Shown in pieces: positions 44,090 to 53,776 of a stretch of 64,000 bases of DNA (the stretch's first letter is position 1; each line of letters starts with the position of its first letter). The position numbers and the translations under genes were made by a program. Origin of the DNA: Chryseobacterium viscerum (GTDB lineage: Bacteria > Bacteroidota > Bacteroidia > Flavobacteriales > Weeksellaceae); assembly GCF_002899945.2 (NCBI RefSeq), contig NZ_PPEG02000005.1, positions 124,001 through 188,000 on the forward strand, read 5' to 3'. A model generated the notes under the pieces. That model made no database searches. It had not been told where the DNA came from and was given only the letters and a program-made list of their open reading frames with translations.

Positions 44090-45256
44090 ATGAGCAAATT
44101 ATTTATTGCAGGCGAAGTCTTCCATGGTGCGGGAAGTCTTGATGAATTAAAAAATATCAAAGGGAAAAAAGCCGTTATTGTAACAGGAGGAAGTTCCATG
44201 AGAAAAAGCGGAACCCTTGATAAAGCTATCGCTTACCTTAATGAAGCAGGAATCGAAACACAGATTTTCGAAGGAGTAGAGGAAGACCCTTCATCGGCAA
44301 CATGCCTGAAAGGTGCAGAAATAATGAATACTTTTCAACCTGATTGGATTATCGGGCTAGGGGGATGTTCTGCAATTGATGCTGCAAAAATCATGTGGGT
44401 ATTTTACGAATATCCCGAGGTAGAATTTGATGCTTTGATTAAACCTTTCACAGTTCCGGTTTTGAGAAATAAAGCTAAGTTTATTGCCATTCCTTCTACC
44501 AGTGGTACAGGAACTGAAACTACAGGATTAGCAGTGATTACTGATAGAGAGAAAGGAGTAAAATATCCTGTTGTTTCTTACGAACTGACACCGGATATTG
44601 CTATTATTGATGGAGAAATTTGTGCTTCAATGCCAGCCCATGTAACCTCCAATACAGGTCTTGATGCATTGACACATTGTGTAGAGGCTTATGTTTCAAA
44701 TATTGATAACAATATCGCAGATGCTTTGTCCAAAGGTGGTTTAGAGATTGTTTTTGATAACCTTAAAGAAGCAGTAGAAAATCCCAATAATATCCAGGCT
44801 CGCCAGAATATGCATGATGCATCATTTATGGCTGGTTTAGCCTTCAACAATGCATGGCTGGGTATTGTTCACTCTCTTTCTCATCAGGTAGGAGCATTGT
44901 ATGGAATTCCTCATGGAGCTTCAAATGCGATTTTCCTTCCGAATGTAATCCGTTATAATGCTATGACTACAGAACGTTATCCTGATCTGGCAAGAGTAAT
45001 AGGCAAAGAAACTACCGAAGAATTGGCTCAGGCTATTGAGACTTTACGTTCTGAAGTCAACAATCAATCAGCGATTAAAGATTTCGGAATCTCAAGGGAA
45101 GATTGGGATAAAAATCTTGATTATATCGCAGCCAATGCTTTAGCAGACCCTTGTACAGGTTTCAACCCGAGAGTGCCTGTTTTGGAGGAGTTGAAAGCGA
45201 TTTACAATGCCTGCTATGAAGGTGTGGTATATGCAGAAGAAGTTGTTGCAGGCTAG
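44090..45256 (+). CDS. Iron-dependent alcohol dehydrogenase (group III)
   Basis: A 388-residue NAD(P)-dependent enzyme of the Fe-ADH family. The dinucleotide-binding segment has GGSSM and GGCSAIDAAK; the hinge has PSTSGTGTETTGLAVITD; and the metal ligands lie in TGLDALTHCVEAY (Asp) and in GIVHSLSHQVGALYGIPHG (three His). Such enzymes reduce aldehydes to alcohols, often as detoxification or overflow enzymes. It follows an AraC gene. A terminator that also serves the convergent SGNH hydrolase gene lies 34 nt after the stop codon. Confidence 0.95.
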   Translation: MSKLFIAGEVFHGAGSLDELKNIKGKKAVIVTGGSSMRKSGTLDKAIAYLNEAGIETQIFEGVEEDPSSATCLKGAEIMNTFQPDWIIGLGGCSAIDAAKIMWVFYEYPEVEFDALIKPFTVPVLRNKAKFIAIPSTSGTGTETTGLAVITDREKGVKYPVVSYELTPDIAIIDGEICASMPAHVTSNTGLDALTHCVEAYVSNIDNNIADALSKGGLEIVFDNLKEAVENPNNIQARQNMHDASFMAGLAFNNAWLGIVHSLSHQVGALYGIPHGASNAIFLPNVIRYNAMTTERYPDLARVIGKETTEELAQAIETLRSEVNNQSAIKDFGISREDWDKNLDYIAANALADPCTGFNPRVPVLEELKAIYNACYEGVVYAEEVVAG

Positions 45257-45289
45257 TCTTTTGTAATCAGGTCATATTATGATACCATA

Positions 45290-45319
45290 AAAAAGAGAAC
45301 TCAGATGAGTTCTCTTTTT
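45290..45319. terminator. Bidirectional terminator between convergent genes
   Basis: AAAAAGAGAACTC (45290-45302) pairs perfectly with GAGTTCTCTTTTT (45307-45319) around an AGAT tetraloop; A- and T-runs close both sides. Confidence 0.92.
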
Positions 45320-45323
45320 GCAA

Positions 45324-46559
45324 TTATTTAACCATAATCTTAATGCTTTCCCTGAGATCGTTTTCATAAAGAATACTGATCATGTAAGCGCCTTTAGCAT
45401 ACGTTGAAAAATCTAATTTTATATCATAAGCATGAAGGTTTTTCCAGTCGAAAAGCTTTCTTTGAGCCATATCATAAACAATAATGTCTTTCATTTTCTC
45501 TTTACTTTTGAGGTAACAGAAATCTTTCACAGGATTAGGGTAAAATATAAGCTCAGGCTGTACATTAATATCCGTAGTTCCCAGAGAACCAATAGTAATT
45601 GTTTTACTGAAAGTTTCTGCACAGGAATTTTTGCTGACAGTAAGTGAGACCGTATAGTTTCCCGGAGAGGTATATTGATGAACCGGATTCAATGTCGAAT
45701 CGGTGGTGCCATCTCCAAAGTTCCATGATATAGAAGTATAATTTGCTGAATGATTGGTAAAATTTACAGTTGTTCCATTGATTCCAGCTATAAAATCCGA
45801 ATGAAGATGAAATGAATTACTGTTCCATTGCGCAGGATTATTAAAAAAAACAAGATCCGCAATATTCTGAAAATTTTCAGCAGTGTTTTGAGGCAGTCCG
45901 TTATAAAAAGGAGATGGAAAGACATGATCCTGGAAAATCGCAGAATACATTGAAGCCGCTACAAGATAACTTCCTTTAGGCCCCGGATGAATGTCATTAT
46001 AAGATCCGTGAAGAGCCAGATCCTGAAAAGAACTGTAGTAATGTCTTGCAGATTCTCCGGCAGGTACCATTTCCACCTGCATAAGATTAGACATCTTTGT
46101 AATGGAATCCTTAATTTTCTGCTGAAAAGCAAAATACGTGTTGTATTCATTCGCAGATGGTACTCCATACGGAATTTCATAAAGAAATATTTTTGAACAA
46201 GGACTGTATTTTCGAATAGAATCTCTGATTTTACGGCCACGTTCAGCTGTTACTGAAACAGGGTAGGAATGACCCGCAGATTCGCCAGTGCCGGGCTGCA
46301 TAATAACATATTTATAGTTTTTAGATCTTATCTTTTGAAACAATGAAGGATCATTTACATGATTCACAAATCCGGTTCCTCCGGGAGTATGTGTTGTTAC
46401 AGACAGGTTTTTCCCCTTTGAAGCCGCTATATTTTTGAAAATTTCCGGCATGTCATTAAAATATGTTACACTGTTTCCGATAAACAGGACCTCATCGGAC
46501 TGACAGAATGATAAGACTGAAAAACCAGTACATATCAGAAAAAGTAGTTTTTTTATCAT
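45324..46559 (-). CDS. Secreted SGNH/GDSL-type hydrolase with PKD domain and type IX sorting domain
   Basis: A 411-residue secreted protein. A signal peptide (about 1-20) leads to an SGNH hydrolase (about 22-235) with block I in LFIGNSVTYFND, block II and III segments ..VIMQPGTGESAGHSYPVS and block V in NDIHPGPKGSYL (Asp-x-x-His). Residues about 245-325 are a PKD domain (ISWNFGDGTTDSTLNPVHQY). The last 75 residues, PELIFYPNPVKDFCYLKSKE followed by YAKGAYMISI, are a type A T9SS sorting domain, so it is exported across the outer membrane. Probably a surface or secreted esterase or lipase. The next minus-strand gene upstream is the T9SS peptidase. Confidence 0.9.
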   Translation of the reverse strand: MIKKLLFLICTGFSVLSFCQSDEVLFIGNSVTYFNDMPEIFKNIAASKGKNLSVTTHTPGGTGFVNHVNDPSLFQKIRSKNYKYVIMQPGTGESAGHSYPVSVTAERGRKIRDSIRKYSPCSKIFLYEIPYGVPSANEYNTYFAFQQKIKDSITKMSNLMQVEMVPAGESARHYYSSFQDLALHGSYNDIHPGPKGSYLVAASMYSAIFQDHVFPSPFYNGLPQNTAENFQNIADLVFFNNPAQWNSNSFHLHSDFIAGINGTTVNFTNHSANYTSISWNFGDGTTDSTLNPVHQYTSPGNYTVSLTVSKNSCAETFSKTITIGSLGTTDINVQPELIFYPNPVKDFCYLKSKEKMKDIIVYDMAQRKLFDWKNLHAYDIKLDFSTYAKGAYMISILYENDLRESIKIMVK

Positions 46560-46593
46560 ATAGTATTTTTTTAATTGTTATTTTAATAAAAGC

Positions 46594-46624
46594 ACCTGCA
46601 GGAAACCCAATCTATACTGCAGGT
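46594..46624. terminator. CTGCAGG-type hairpin downstream of the peptidase gene
   Basis: ACCTGCAG (46594-46601) pairs with CTGCAGGT (46617-46624). A third, imperfect CTGCAGG/CCTACAG pair lies at 46734-46752. One of them probably ends the peptidase transcript. Confidence 0.5.
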
Positions 46625-46770
46625 ACAAGATTAAAAATTTTTAAATGAAAATGTATTTACTTTGTTAGAAATTTTTTTTGATTTACTATGAGTTATTGAT
46701 TGGGCTGTATTATTTTAAAAAATGTTGAGAAAAAGTACCTGCAGGCATCATGAATAACCTACAGTATTAA

Positions 46771-49700
46771 CTATTTCTTGATTAATTTCGTATTGTAAGT
46801 ATTCTTATCATCCCTTACAGTGATCACATACATTCCTTTAATCAATGAAGCAACATTGATTCTCTGGCCGTCCAGTTTTCCTTCCTGAACAAGTCTTCCG
46901 TCTGCACTGTAGATTTTGTAATCAGCTTTGCCTTTCAGGTTTTTTACTTCTACAAATGTATCTGCAGGATTTGGATAGATTTCAAGATCAGAAGATGACT
47001 GAACAGATTCCTTAACACCAAGTGCAGCATTGATCTTTACAGAGAAATCCCATACTGAACCACTCGAGTAAACACCACCTCCATTCACATTTACGAAAGG
47101 ACTTGCACAAGCATCAGCTGAAGAATTGAAAAAACCACTGGCTATTCTCATTCTTAAAGTTTTATCACCATTATAGGCAGCAGCCGGAACAGCAAAGGCA
47201 AAGCTGCCTTGATGTCTTTCGTTAGCACCAGGAATTACTCCGTTAATACCTATTCTTTCTGAATTTTCAAATACTCCGTTTCTGTTGTAGTCAATCCACA
47301 CCTGCACCCAATCCTGATATGCTCCTCCTGCGCGGTTGGCATAAACAATATAGTTCAGATTATACTGGGCACCCTGAGTAAGCTGAATCAGCTTTGTAGG
47401 ATCTTCCGAATAGTCTTTGTAAGCATGCTGAACAGTAGTATTGTTACCTGCTAAATCCACATTAGCCAAAGTTACTCTCAAAATTCCGCTGAAATTTTCA
47501 GAATTGAGCGTATTTCCTCCCGTTGTCATCACACAATAGTCATATCCTGTGCGTAATCCTTTAGTTTTAAAATTATAAGCAGGAGAGAATTCTCCGGCAA
47601 CATTATTAATCACTGATGCAACACGAACTTCATAAGGAGTTTCATCCTCAAGATTATTCAGGAATACTGAATTAATTGGGCTTACAGCATTGGACCAGTT
47701 TGTTGTTCCCACTTTTCTGTAATTCACAGAATAGGTTGCTCCAGGTAGATGATTCCATGAAACAGTTGCTGATGTTTTTAAGATATCATTTTCAAACGCA
47801 GCAAGTCCCGTTGGCGGATTATTTAAAGAAGTAGGAGCAGTTCCGACAGCAAGAGTAGGAGAAACTGCATAAAATATATTTCCGACCGCAGAAATTCTCA
47901 GCTTAATGTTTCCCTGTAGTGCAGCAGGCATCTGTATTTCAAAGCTACCATCATTAGGTGTTGAGGCTGCCAGTTCCGTCCATGCCGATCCATTATTTAG
48001 ATCAGCTGTATATTCAATCTTTACATTGGCAACGTTATAGGGGGCCAGGTTTGTATTGGCTACATCCCAGGAAATCGTATTGGAAGCATTATTATACAGA
48101 GTAGAAGAAGCGTTTAGTCCTTTAAATTTGAAGGGTCCGTCATTTCCAACCGTAACCGTATTTTCAGCAGAAATAGTTAATGGGTGATTCGCATTATTAT
48201 CACGCACCGATACAGCATAATGTAAGACTCTAGGGATATATGAAACTGTCTCCCAGGTGTCTTTGTTGGTTAATTTACCACCCATTACAATAGGCAGACT
48301 TGGAAAATATCTTCTTCCGGTGACCACTGCAGGAAAAGAGCGGGTAAGAGATCCTTCAGGATTGAAGCCCCAGCCGCTATCTCCTGATATTGAACTGGTT
48401 GAGCCCACACTGTCATACTGCTCCCAGTTATAAGTCAACTGATCTCCGTTGGCGTCAACTGCATTGGCATCCAGGTAATACGCTGTTCCTTTAGGAATAT
48501 GATAAGAAATAAGCGGAGTGATGGCAGGAGCATTATTGGCAATGTTTTCAGCTGCACCGCATCCGACTTTACCTTCTAGGTTGGTAAGGATTTGATTGAT
48601 TGATGAATAATGGAAATAGGCATCACTGTTCATCTGAACATTATTGGCAGTGATTCCCGCATATCCCATAATTGTTGTACCTCCTCCAGGTTCTACATTA
48701 ACATCCGAGCTTTCCGTAACCGTAGAAAATGTATGGTTGCCCCCAAGCTGATGTCCCATCTCATGGGCTACATAATCAATATCAAATGTATCTCCCACAG
48801 GATTCTGATTTTGGGTAAATGCAGAACCTTTACCTAATGGTTCTGCTGCTGTTGGATCGGTACATATACAGCCTATACAGCCTGCATTTCCATTTCCTCC
48901 AGCCGCATTAAAGACGTGTCCGATATCATAATTAGCATTACCTACCTGGGCAGTTAAGGTTTGTTGAAGCTGCCCATTCAAATCATTAGTGTAAGGGTCA
49001 TTTGCTGCGTTAGCATAAATGATATTGGGAAGATTCTGTATAGTAAGATGAATGGCAAATTCTTTTTCAAAAACACCATTCACACGGGTCATGGTATTAT
49101 TCATCTGGGCAAGTGCACCTGCAACACCTCCAAAAAGCGTTGTATACTCGCCAGTTGCAGACAAAGCCAGCCTATAAGTTCTGTACATTGATGCAGCAGG
49201 TCTTCCGGTAATATTGATTCCGGCAAGTTTGTTTTTCCCGGATTTTTTTAAAGATTTAATATCCAGTTCCTTTTTCCCTTCCATGCTACAACTAAAGCCA
49301 TGTTCAGAATCTGTTCTTTCTGTTTTATAGAATACTCCATAGGTTTTTTTATCCGTTGTAATGGGTTCTATAAACTGGAAAATACCATCTTTGATAATCA
49401 TAGACTGAATTTCTGTAGGCGATGTACTGAATCTTACATATTTGGACGGATCATCAATTCCAATCCCTACATAAGATCCTAATCCATATTTTTCTGCCAT
49501 AGATTTTTCCATGACAGGATTGCTGTATACGGCAAACTTTTCTATGGTCCCCTCCGCAGTGGGAAGCTGTATTGTCACAGCTTGCGCATTAGCCCCGGTT
49601 TCTTCAGCATTTTTTAATAACTGTATCAATGCATTAATATCAGTTTTGTAAGCAAATTTGATTTTAACCTCTCTTCTGATGTCTGATGTTTTCTGTGAAG

Positions 49701-49773
49701 CAGGTTCCCATCTTTGGGCATTGGAAAGACAGAAGCCTGATATCAAAAATAATGATAATAGAGTTTTTCTCAT
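46771..49773 (-). CDS. Secreted reprolysin-like zinc metallopeptidase with type IX sorting domain
   Basis: A 1000-residue secreted protein. A signal peptide (about 1-19) is followed by a prodomain (to about 195) and the M12B-like catalytic domain (about 195-410) with the zinc motif HEMGHQLGGNH and a downstream Met-containing stretch (GYAGITANNVQMNSDAYFH). Fibronectin type III (about 645-745) and GEVED (about 745-905, WVQVWIDYNRNGVFENSERI) domains follow. The last about 70 residues, DLEIYPNPADTFVEVKNLKG, are a type IX sorting domain. It is divergent from the TPR-LuxR gene at 49970 and shares its promoter block with the gene at 53561. Probably an extracellular protease. Confidence 0.93.
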   Translation of the reverse strand: MRKTLLSLFLISGFCLSNAQRWEPASQKTSDIRREVKIKFAYKTDINALIQLLKNAEETGANAQAVTIQLPTAEGTIEKFAVYSNPVMEKSMAEKYGLGSYVGIGIDDPSKYVRFSTSPTEIQSMIIKDGIFQFIEPITTDKKTYGVFYKTERTDSEHGFSCSMEGKKELDIKSLKKSGKNKLAGINITGRPAASMYRTYRLALSATGEYTTLFGGVAGALAQMNNTMTRVNGVFEKEFAIHLTIQNLPNIIYANAANDPYTNDLNGQLQQTLTAQVGNANYDIGHVFNAAGGNGNAGCIGCICTDPTAAEPLGKGSAFTQNQNPVGDTFDIDYVAHEMGHQLGGNHTFSTVTESSDVNVEPGGGTTIMGYAGITANNVQMNSDAYFHYSSINQILTNLEGKVGCGAAENIANNAPAITPLISYHIPKGTAYYLDANAVDANGDQLTYNWEQYDSVGSTSSISGDSGWGFNPEGSLTRSFPAVVTGRRYFPSLPIVMGGKLTNKDTWETVSYIPRVLHYAVSVRDNNANHPLTISAENTVTVGNDGPFKFKGLNASSTLYNNASNTISWDVANTNLAPYNVANVKIEYTADLNNGSAWTELAASTPNDGSFEIQMPAALQGNIKLRISAVGNIFYAVSPTLAVGTAPTSLNNPPTGLAAFENDILKTSATVSWNHLPGATYSVNYRKVGTTNWSNAVSPINSVFLNNLEDETPYEVRVASVINNVAGEFSPAYNFKTKGLRTGYDYCVMTTGGNTLNSENFSGILRVTLANVDLAGNNTTVQHAYKDYSEDPTKLIQLTQGAQYNLNYIVYANRAGGAYQDWVQVWIDYNRNGVFENSERIGINGVIPGANERHQGSFAFAVPAAAYNGDKTLRMRIASGFFNSSADACASPFVNVNGGGVYSSGSVWDFSVKINAALGVKESVQSSSDLEIYPNPADTFVEVKNLKGKADYKIYSADGRLVQEGKLDGQRINVASLIKGMYVITVRDDKNTYNTKLIKK

Positions 49774-49830
49774 TTTAAAAATTTAGGTATTTAATAATGG
49801 TATTTGAAGAATGAATATAAAATTCGAGTA

Positions 49831-49909
49831 GTCAAAAGTAATTGCTAATTTTGTAATTCAAACGATGTTTGATTGGGGTTTTGTTATGTGTAGTATGTAA
49901 TACGTATGT
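49831..49909. promoter_or_regulatory. Divergent promoter block, copy 1
   Basis: Between the peptidase gene (minus) and the TPR-LuxR gene (plus). On the minus strand TTTG (49862-49859), an 18-nt spacer and TACTTTTG (49840-49833) form a textbook Bacteroidetes promoter. The identical GTCAAAAGTAATTG (49831-49844) and TATGTAATACGTATGT (49894-49909, with palindromic ATACGTAT) recur at the same 63-bp spacing upstream of the second TPR-LuxR module (53638-53716), so this is a duplicated regulatory region. Confidence 0.8.
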
Positions 49910-49969
49910 ATTTTAGGTGATATTGCGATAATGCGGTTATTAATATTATATTTATATTTTAGTGGAATT

Positions 49970-51409
49970 ATGGTAAAAAGACTAATTGTTTTACTTTTTT
50001 TGATTTCTTCCTTTTTGTACTCACAGCATACAGAGGAAGAGCTAAAGAATGTCCTTTTTGATGTAGATTATTCTAAAGCCGGACCTAAAGAAATAGAAAA
50101 AATTGACAGTCTTATTCAGGTATGTAAAAAAAGTTCCTATAATACCTGTACTGCATTAGGGTATCTTAAGATTGCCAATATCTATGATAAACTTAATGAT
50201 ACGAAAAAGTCTTTCTATTATATCAGTAAAATAGAGAAAGAAAATCTCATCAATTCTAATACAGACTTTGAAGTCATCTTCTACCTCCATTTGCAGAAGT
50301 CTTTTTTATACCAGAAATTGGGAGAGAGAGTAGCTTCTTTTAAGCAGTTGGATGAGATTTATGATGACACAATGAAAACGGATAATGCTTATTTTATTTA
50401 TTTGATTAATAGACAATATGCCAGTAAATATGATGAATTAAAAAAAAAGGATCTCGCATTAAAGTATAACAAAACAGCTTATAAATATTCAAAAATTTAC
50501 AGAGAGAATAAAGGCAGGCGTTATAGGATAGACAAAAATAGGTTGAGTAACAGTTATAAGACATCAGCCTATCTTGGAGGCATATATACTGATCTTAATA
50601 AATTGGATTCAGCAAAGATCTATATTGACGAAGCTATTCAGAATGAAAAAAAGGTAGATGATATTGGGATACAGTATATTACGGCTTTCTATGCCGGAAG
50701 ATATTTTAAAGCCGTTAAAAATGTTTCGCAGGCTCAGCATTATTTATGGATCTCAAAAAATATTGCTAAGAATTATTATAAAAGCGAAAATTATCAAATA
50801 GCTGTTGCTGATGAGCTTAAAGCTTTATACGAGAGCCTGGGACAAAAGGACAGTATTGGTTACTATTCTAAATGGCTGCTGGATATAGAGTCTTCAAGCA
50901 GTGAGCAATACCAGACTTTGAATGATACGGTTGATAAACAGAACGAACTGGAAACCAGCAAAAGAAAAAAAGAAACGAAAAGTCTCTTTTTTATATTGTC
51001 AGTCAGTGTTGCTGTATGTATTCTTTTCATTTTTCTTTTCCTGTATTACTATAGAAAACACAAAAGCAAAAATCTGGATAAGATGGATGTACCTCATCAG
51101 TCACCTGTTCAGGAGAGTGTTTTTAAGGAAGTCATACAGCTTGCCAAAGAAAATAATCCTGAATTTTTAACACGTTTCAATGAGTACTGTCCGCGTTTTT
51201 CTGAAGAACTCCTTAAGGTTTCCCCTTTAAAAATATCAGAAATACGGTTCTGTGCTTATATATACCTCAATTTTTCTACCAAAGAAATTGCGGATTATAC
51301 ATTTACTTCAGTGCGAACTGTACAGACAAGGAAATATAATTTAAGAAAAAAACTGAATATTCCTCCTGATACGGATATCTATGTATGGTTTTCCAAATTA
51401 TTGAAATAA
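49970..51409 (+). CDS. Membrane-anchored TPR regulator with LuxR-like HTH, copy 1
   Basis: About 479 residues from the ATG at 49970 (MVKRLIVLLFLISSFLYSQH), chosen because its paralogue at 53777 starts at the equivalent Met; an upstream ATG at 49931 adds 13 residues. The signal or anchor segment is followed by a periplasmic region of about 300 residues with TPR-like helices (YLKIANIYDKLNDTKKSFYY), one membrane segment (about 338-358, SLFFILSVSVAVCILFIFLF) and a cytoplasmic C-terminal LuxR-like HTH (EIADYTFTSVRTVQTRKYNL). Such one-component regulators are typical of flavobacteria. It is divergent from the secreted peptidase gene and is probably its regulator. Confidence 0.85.
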   Translation: MVKRLIVLLFLISSFLYSQHTEEELKNVLFDVDYSKAGPKEIEKIDSLIQVCKKSSYNTCTALGYLKIANIYDKLNDTKKSFYYISKIEKENLINSNTDFEVIFYLHLQKSFLYQKLGERVASFKQLDEIYDDTMKTDNAYFIYLINRQYASKYDELKKKDLALKYNKTAYKYSKIYRENKGRRYRIDKNRLSNSYKTSAYLGGIYTDLNKLDSAKIYIDEAIQNEKKVDDIGIQYITAFYAGRYFKAVKNVSQAQHYLWISKNIAKNYYKSENYQIAVADELKALYESLGQKDSIGYYSKWLLDIESSSSEQYQTLNDTVDKQNELETSKRKKETKSLFFILSVSVAVCILFIFLFLYYYRKHKSKNLDKMDVPHQSPVQESVFKEVIQLAKENNPEFLTRFNEYCPRFSEELLKVSPLKISEIRFCAYIYLNFSTKEIADYTFTSVRTVQTRKYNLRKKLNIPPDTDIYVWFSKLLK

Positions 51410-51511
51410 CAATTGTCAATAAAAAACAGAGGCTATCTCATTCATGAAATAGCCTCTGTGCAAATGTGAAAAAGTATAATGTGTTTTGAACTTTCAAAGT
51501 TTTAAAAAAAA

Positions 51512-51538
51512 CTGCAGGAAAATAACACAAACCTGCAG
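51512..51538 (-). terminator. CTGCAGG-type terminator of the frameshifted T9SS gene
   Basis: CTGCAGG (51512-51518) and CCTGCAG (51532-51538) form a 7-bp stem; on the minus strand it is followed by seven T. Confidence 0.75.
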
Positions 51539-51588
51539 ATAGAAGATATCCTAAATATTAAAAACTATTTTATGATTCTGAAAAAATG

Positions 51589-53561
51589 TTATTTTTTAAT
51601 TGCTTTAATCGTTTTTGTAGTTCCGTCCATCATTTTTAAAGTAATCAGGTATAATCCTGATTTTAAATCATTCAGATACAACTGAGATGACGGTTTTTCA
51701 ATTGTTTTAACTTGTTTTCCCAATGCATCAATAACAACAATTGATTTGATTTTTGAGATGTCTGAAATATGGAGAATATCACTGAACGGATTAGGATATA
51801 CTGTGATATTATTTTTGTTGTTCACAATCTCATGGGTAGATAATGCTGTATTATCATATGCAGAAACCTGAAATTCTCCATTGTCTGTTGAAGATCCGTA
51901 TTTCCAAACACTTATATATAACGTATTTCCGGGAGTCTGACCTGTTAATGAAATCAATGGTAAAGAGTTTGGACTGCTGTAAACGTCACAGGCAATTTCT
52001 GTCAGGGCACCACATGCTCCATTATAAACTGAAATTACCGGAGCATTGAATGAAGAGCCTGAAACCTCCTGAGCTTCTACGGTTAAGTTTCCGCTTGCCG
52101 GAACAACTACTTTAAACCAAACATTTTCAGTAGCATCCGGATTACATGAAGGAAGATTACCATCTGTAGTAGAGTTTGAATTTGAGGAAGTGACTGCTCC
52201 TGAAGCAAAATCTGTTCCTACTGTCAGCGATGTCGCTCCTGTACATTTATTATTGGCAGGAGGGGAAATTTCATAGGCAGACACCTGAAACTCTCCGTTA
52301 TCTGTATTTGAGCTACGCTTCCAAACGCCTATATATAATGTGGTGCCAGGAGCCTGATCGGTTAAGTTGATTTTTGAAAAAGAACCTTCTCCACCATCAT
52401 CATCACAAGCAATTTCTGTTAAAGAATTACAATCTCCACTATAAATGCTAATAACAGAATCACTAAATACAGAATTTGAAGCCGATTGGGTTTCTACAGC
52501 TAAGTTTCCACTAGCCGGAACAACTACTTTAAACCAAACATTTTCCACTGAATCCGGGCTGCAAGAAGGAAGATTACCATCTGTAGTAGCACCCAGATTA
52601 GAAGATGTAACTGCTCCTGAAGCGAAATCTGTTCCCAATGTCAGCAATGCTGCTCCTGCACAATTATTATTGATAAGGGGAGTAGCTTCGTAGGCAGAAA
52701 TCTGGAATTCACCATTCTCTGTGCTTAAACTACGTTTCCAAACACTTATATATAAGGTAGCTCCGGGAGTTTGCCGGTTAAATTGAGCCTTGAAAAAGAA
52801 CCATCTCCACTCTCCTCATCACAAGCAATTTCTGTTAAAGAATTACAGTCTCCTGTATAAGCAGTAAGCACGGAGGCATCAAATGAAGAGTTTGTCGATG
52901 ATTTGGTTTCAATAGTCAATTTTCCGCTTGCGGGAACAACTACTTTAAACCATGTATTTTCAATGGCATCCACACTACACGAAGGAGGATTGCCATCTGT
53001 AGTAGCTCCCAGATTAGAGGATGTGATGGCCCCTGAGGTAAAATCTGTTCCCAATGTAAGAGAGACCGCACCTGTACAATTATCATTAGCAGGAGGAGAA
53101 ACTTCATATGCAGAAACCTGAAATTCACCATTTTCTGTACTTGAACTATATTTCCAAACACCCACATATAAAGTTGTTCCGGGAGTCTGACCAGTTACGC
53201 TGATTTTTGAAAATAAATCTTCTCCACTATCATCATCACAAGCAATTTCCGTTAAAGAACTACAGTCTCCATTATAAATACTAATAACAGAATCATCAAA
53301 CGGAGAATTTGAAGCTGATTTGGATTCTATGGTTAAGTTTCCGCTTGCCGGAACAACCACTTTAAACCAAACATTTTCAACTGCGTCAGCATTACAAGAA
53401 GGAAGATTACCATCTGTAGTAGCACCAGTATTATTGGAAGTGACTGCTCCCGATACAAAATTTGTTCCCACGGTAATTGGAGTAGCTCCAGTACAGTTAT
53501 CATTCTGTGCTTTTACAAATACTGCAGTGAACAAAAACAAATAAGGTAGTAATTTTTTCAT
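51589..53561 (-). pseudogene. T9SS-secreted repeat protein, disrupted by a single-base frameshift
   Basis: One gene of about 657 codons broken in two. The N-terminal part (53561 to about 52774) has a signal peptide and then about 130-residue repeats, each with DNCTGA.., GATTDGNLPSC.., ENVWFKVVVPASGNL and LTEIACD.. blocks. Its frame leaves at about 52773/52774 and stops at 52746. The remaining repeats and the type IX sorting domain (YPNPFSDILHISDISKIKSI, KSGLYLITLKMMDGTTKTI) continue in another frame down to 51589, where the only in-frame starts are TTG. Comparison with the other repeats shows that one A (plus strand) is missing in GTTTG-CCGG. Restoring it gives exactly 657 codons plus stop. 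It may be a mutation or a sequencing error. Confidence 0.85.
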
Positions 53562-53637
53562 AAAATTTATGTGGTATATATTGAATTAAGATGTTATTAA
53601 TTTTCTATTGTAGAGTTAAATAGTGAAATGATTTTCG

Positions 53638-53716
53638 GTCAAAAGTAATTGTTAATTGTATAATTTAAATAGCGTTTAATTGTTATATTTATCTATTGTG
53701 TATGTAATACGTATGT
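53638..53716. promoter_or_regulatory. Divergent promoter block, copy 2
   Basis: Same 63-bp spacing and identical end blocks as at 49831-49909: GTCAAAAGTAATTG (53638-53651) and TATGTAATACGTATGT (53701-53716). The minus-strand -7 box TACTTTTG (53647-53640) is kept, but the -33 position is TTTA instead of TTTG, so this copy may be weaker or more dependent on an activator. It lies between the frameshifted T9SS gene and the second TPR-LuxR gene. Confidence 0.75.
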
Positions 53717-53776
53717 GTTTTGTCTTTTTATGAATTATTATAGTATTAATATTGCATTGAATAGTATGTGGTAATA

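Noticed and set aside
51589-52647. A separate 352-codon gene
   Set aside because: Its only in-frame start is TTG inside a repeat, the repeats continue those upstream, and the frame break at about 52773 is a single missing base. It is part of one disrupted gene.
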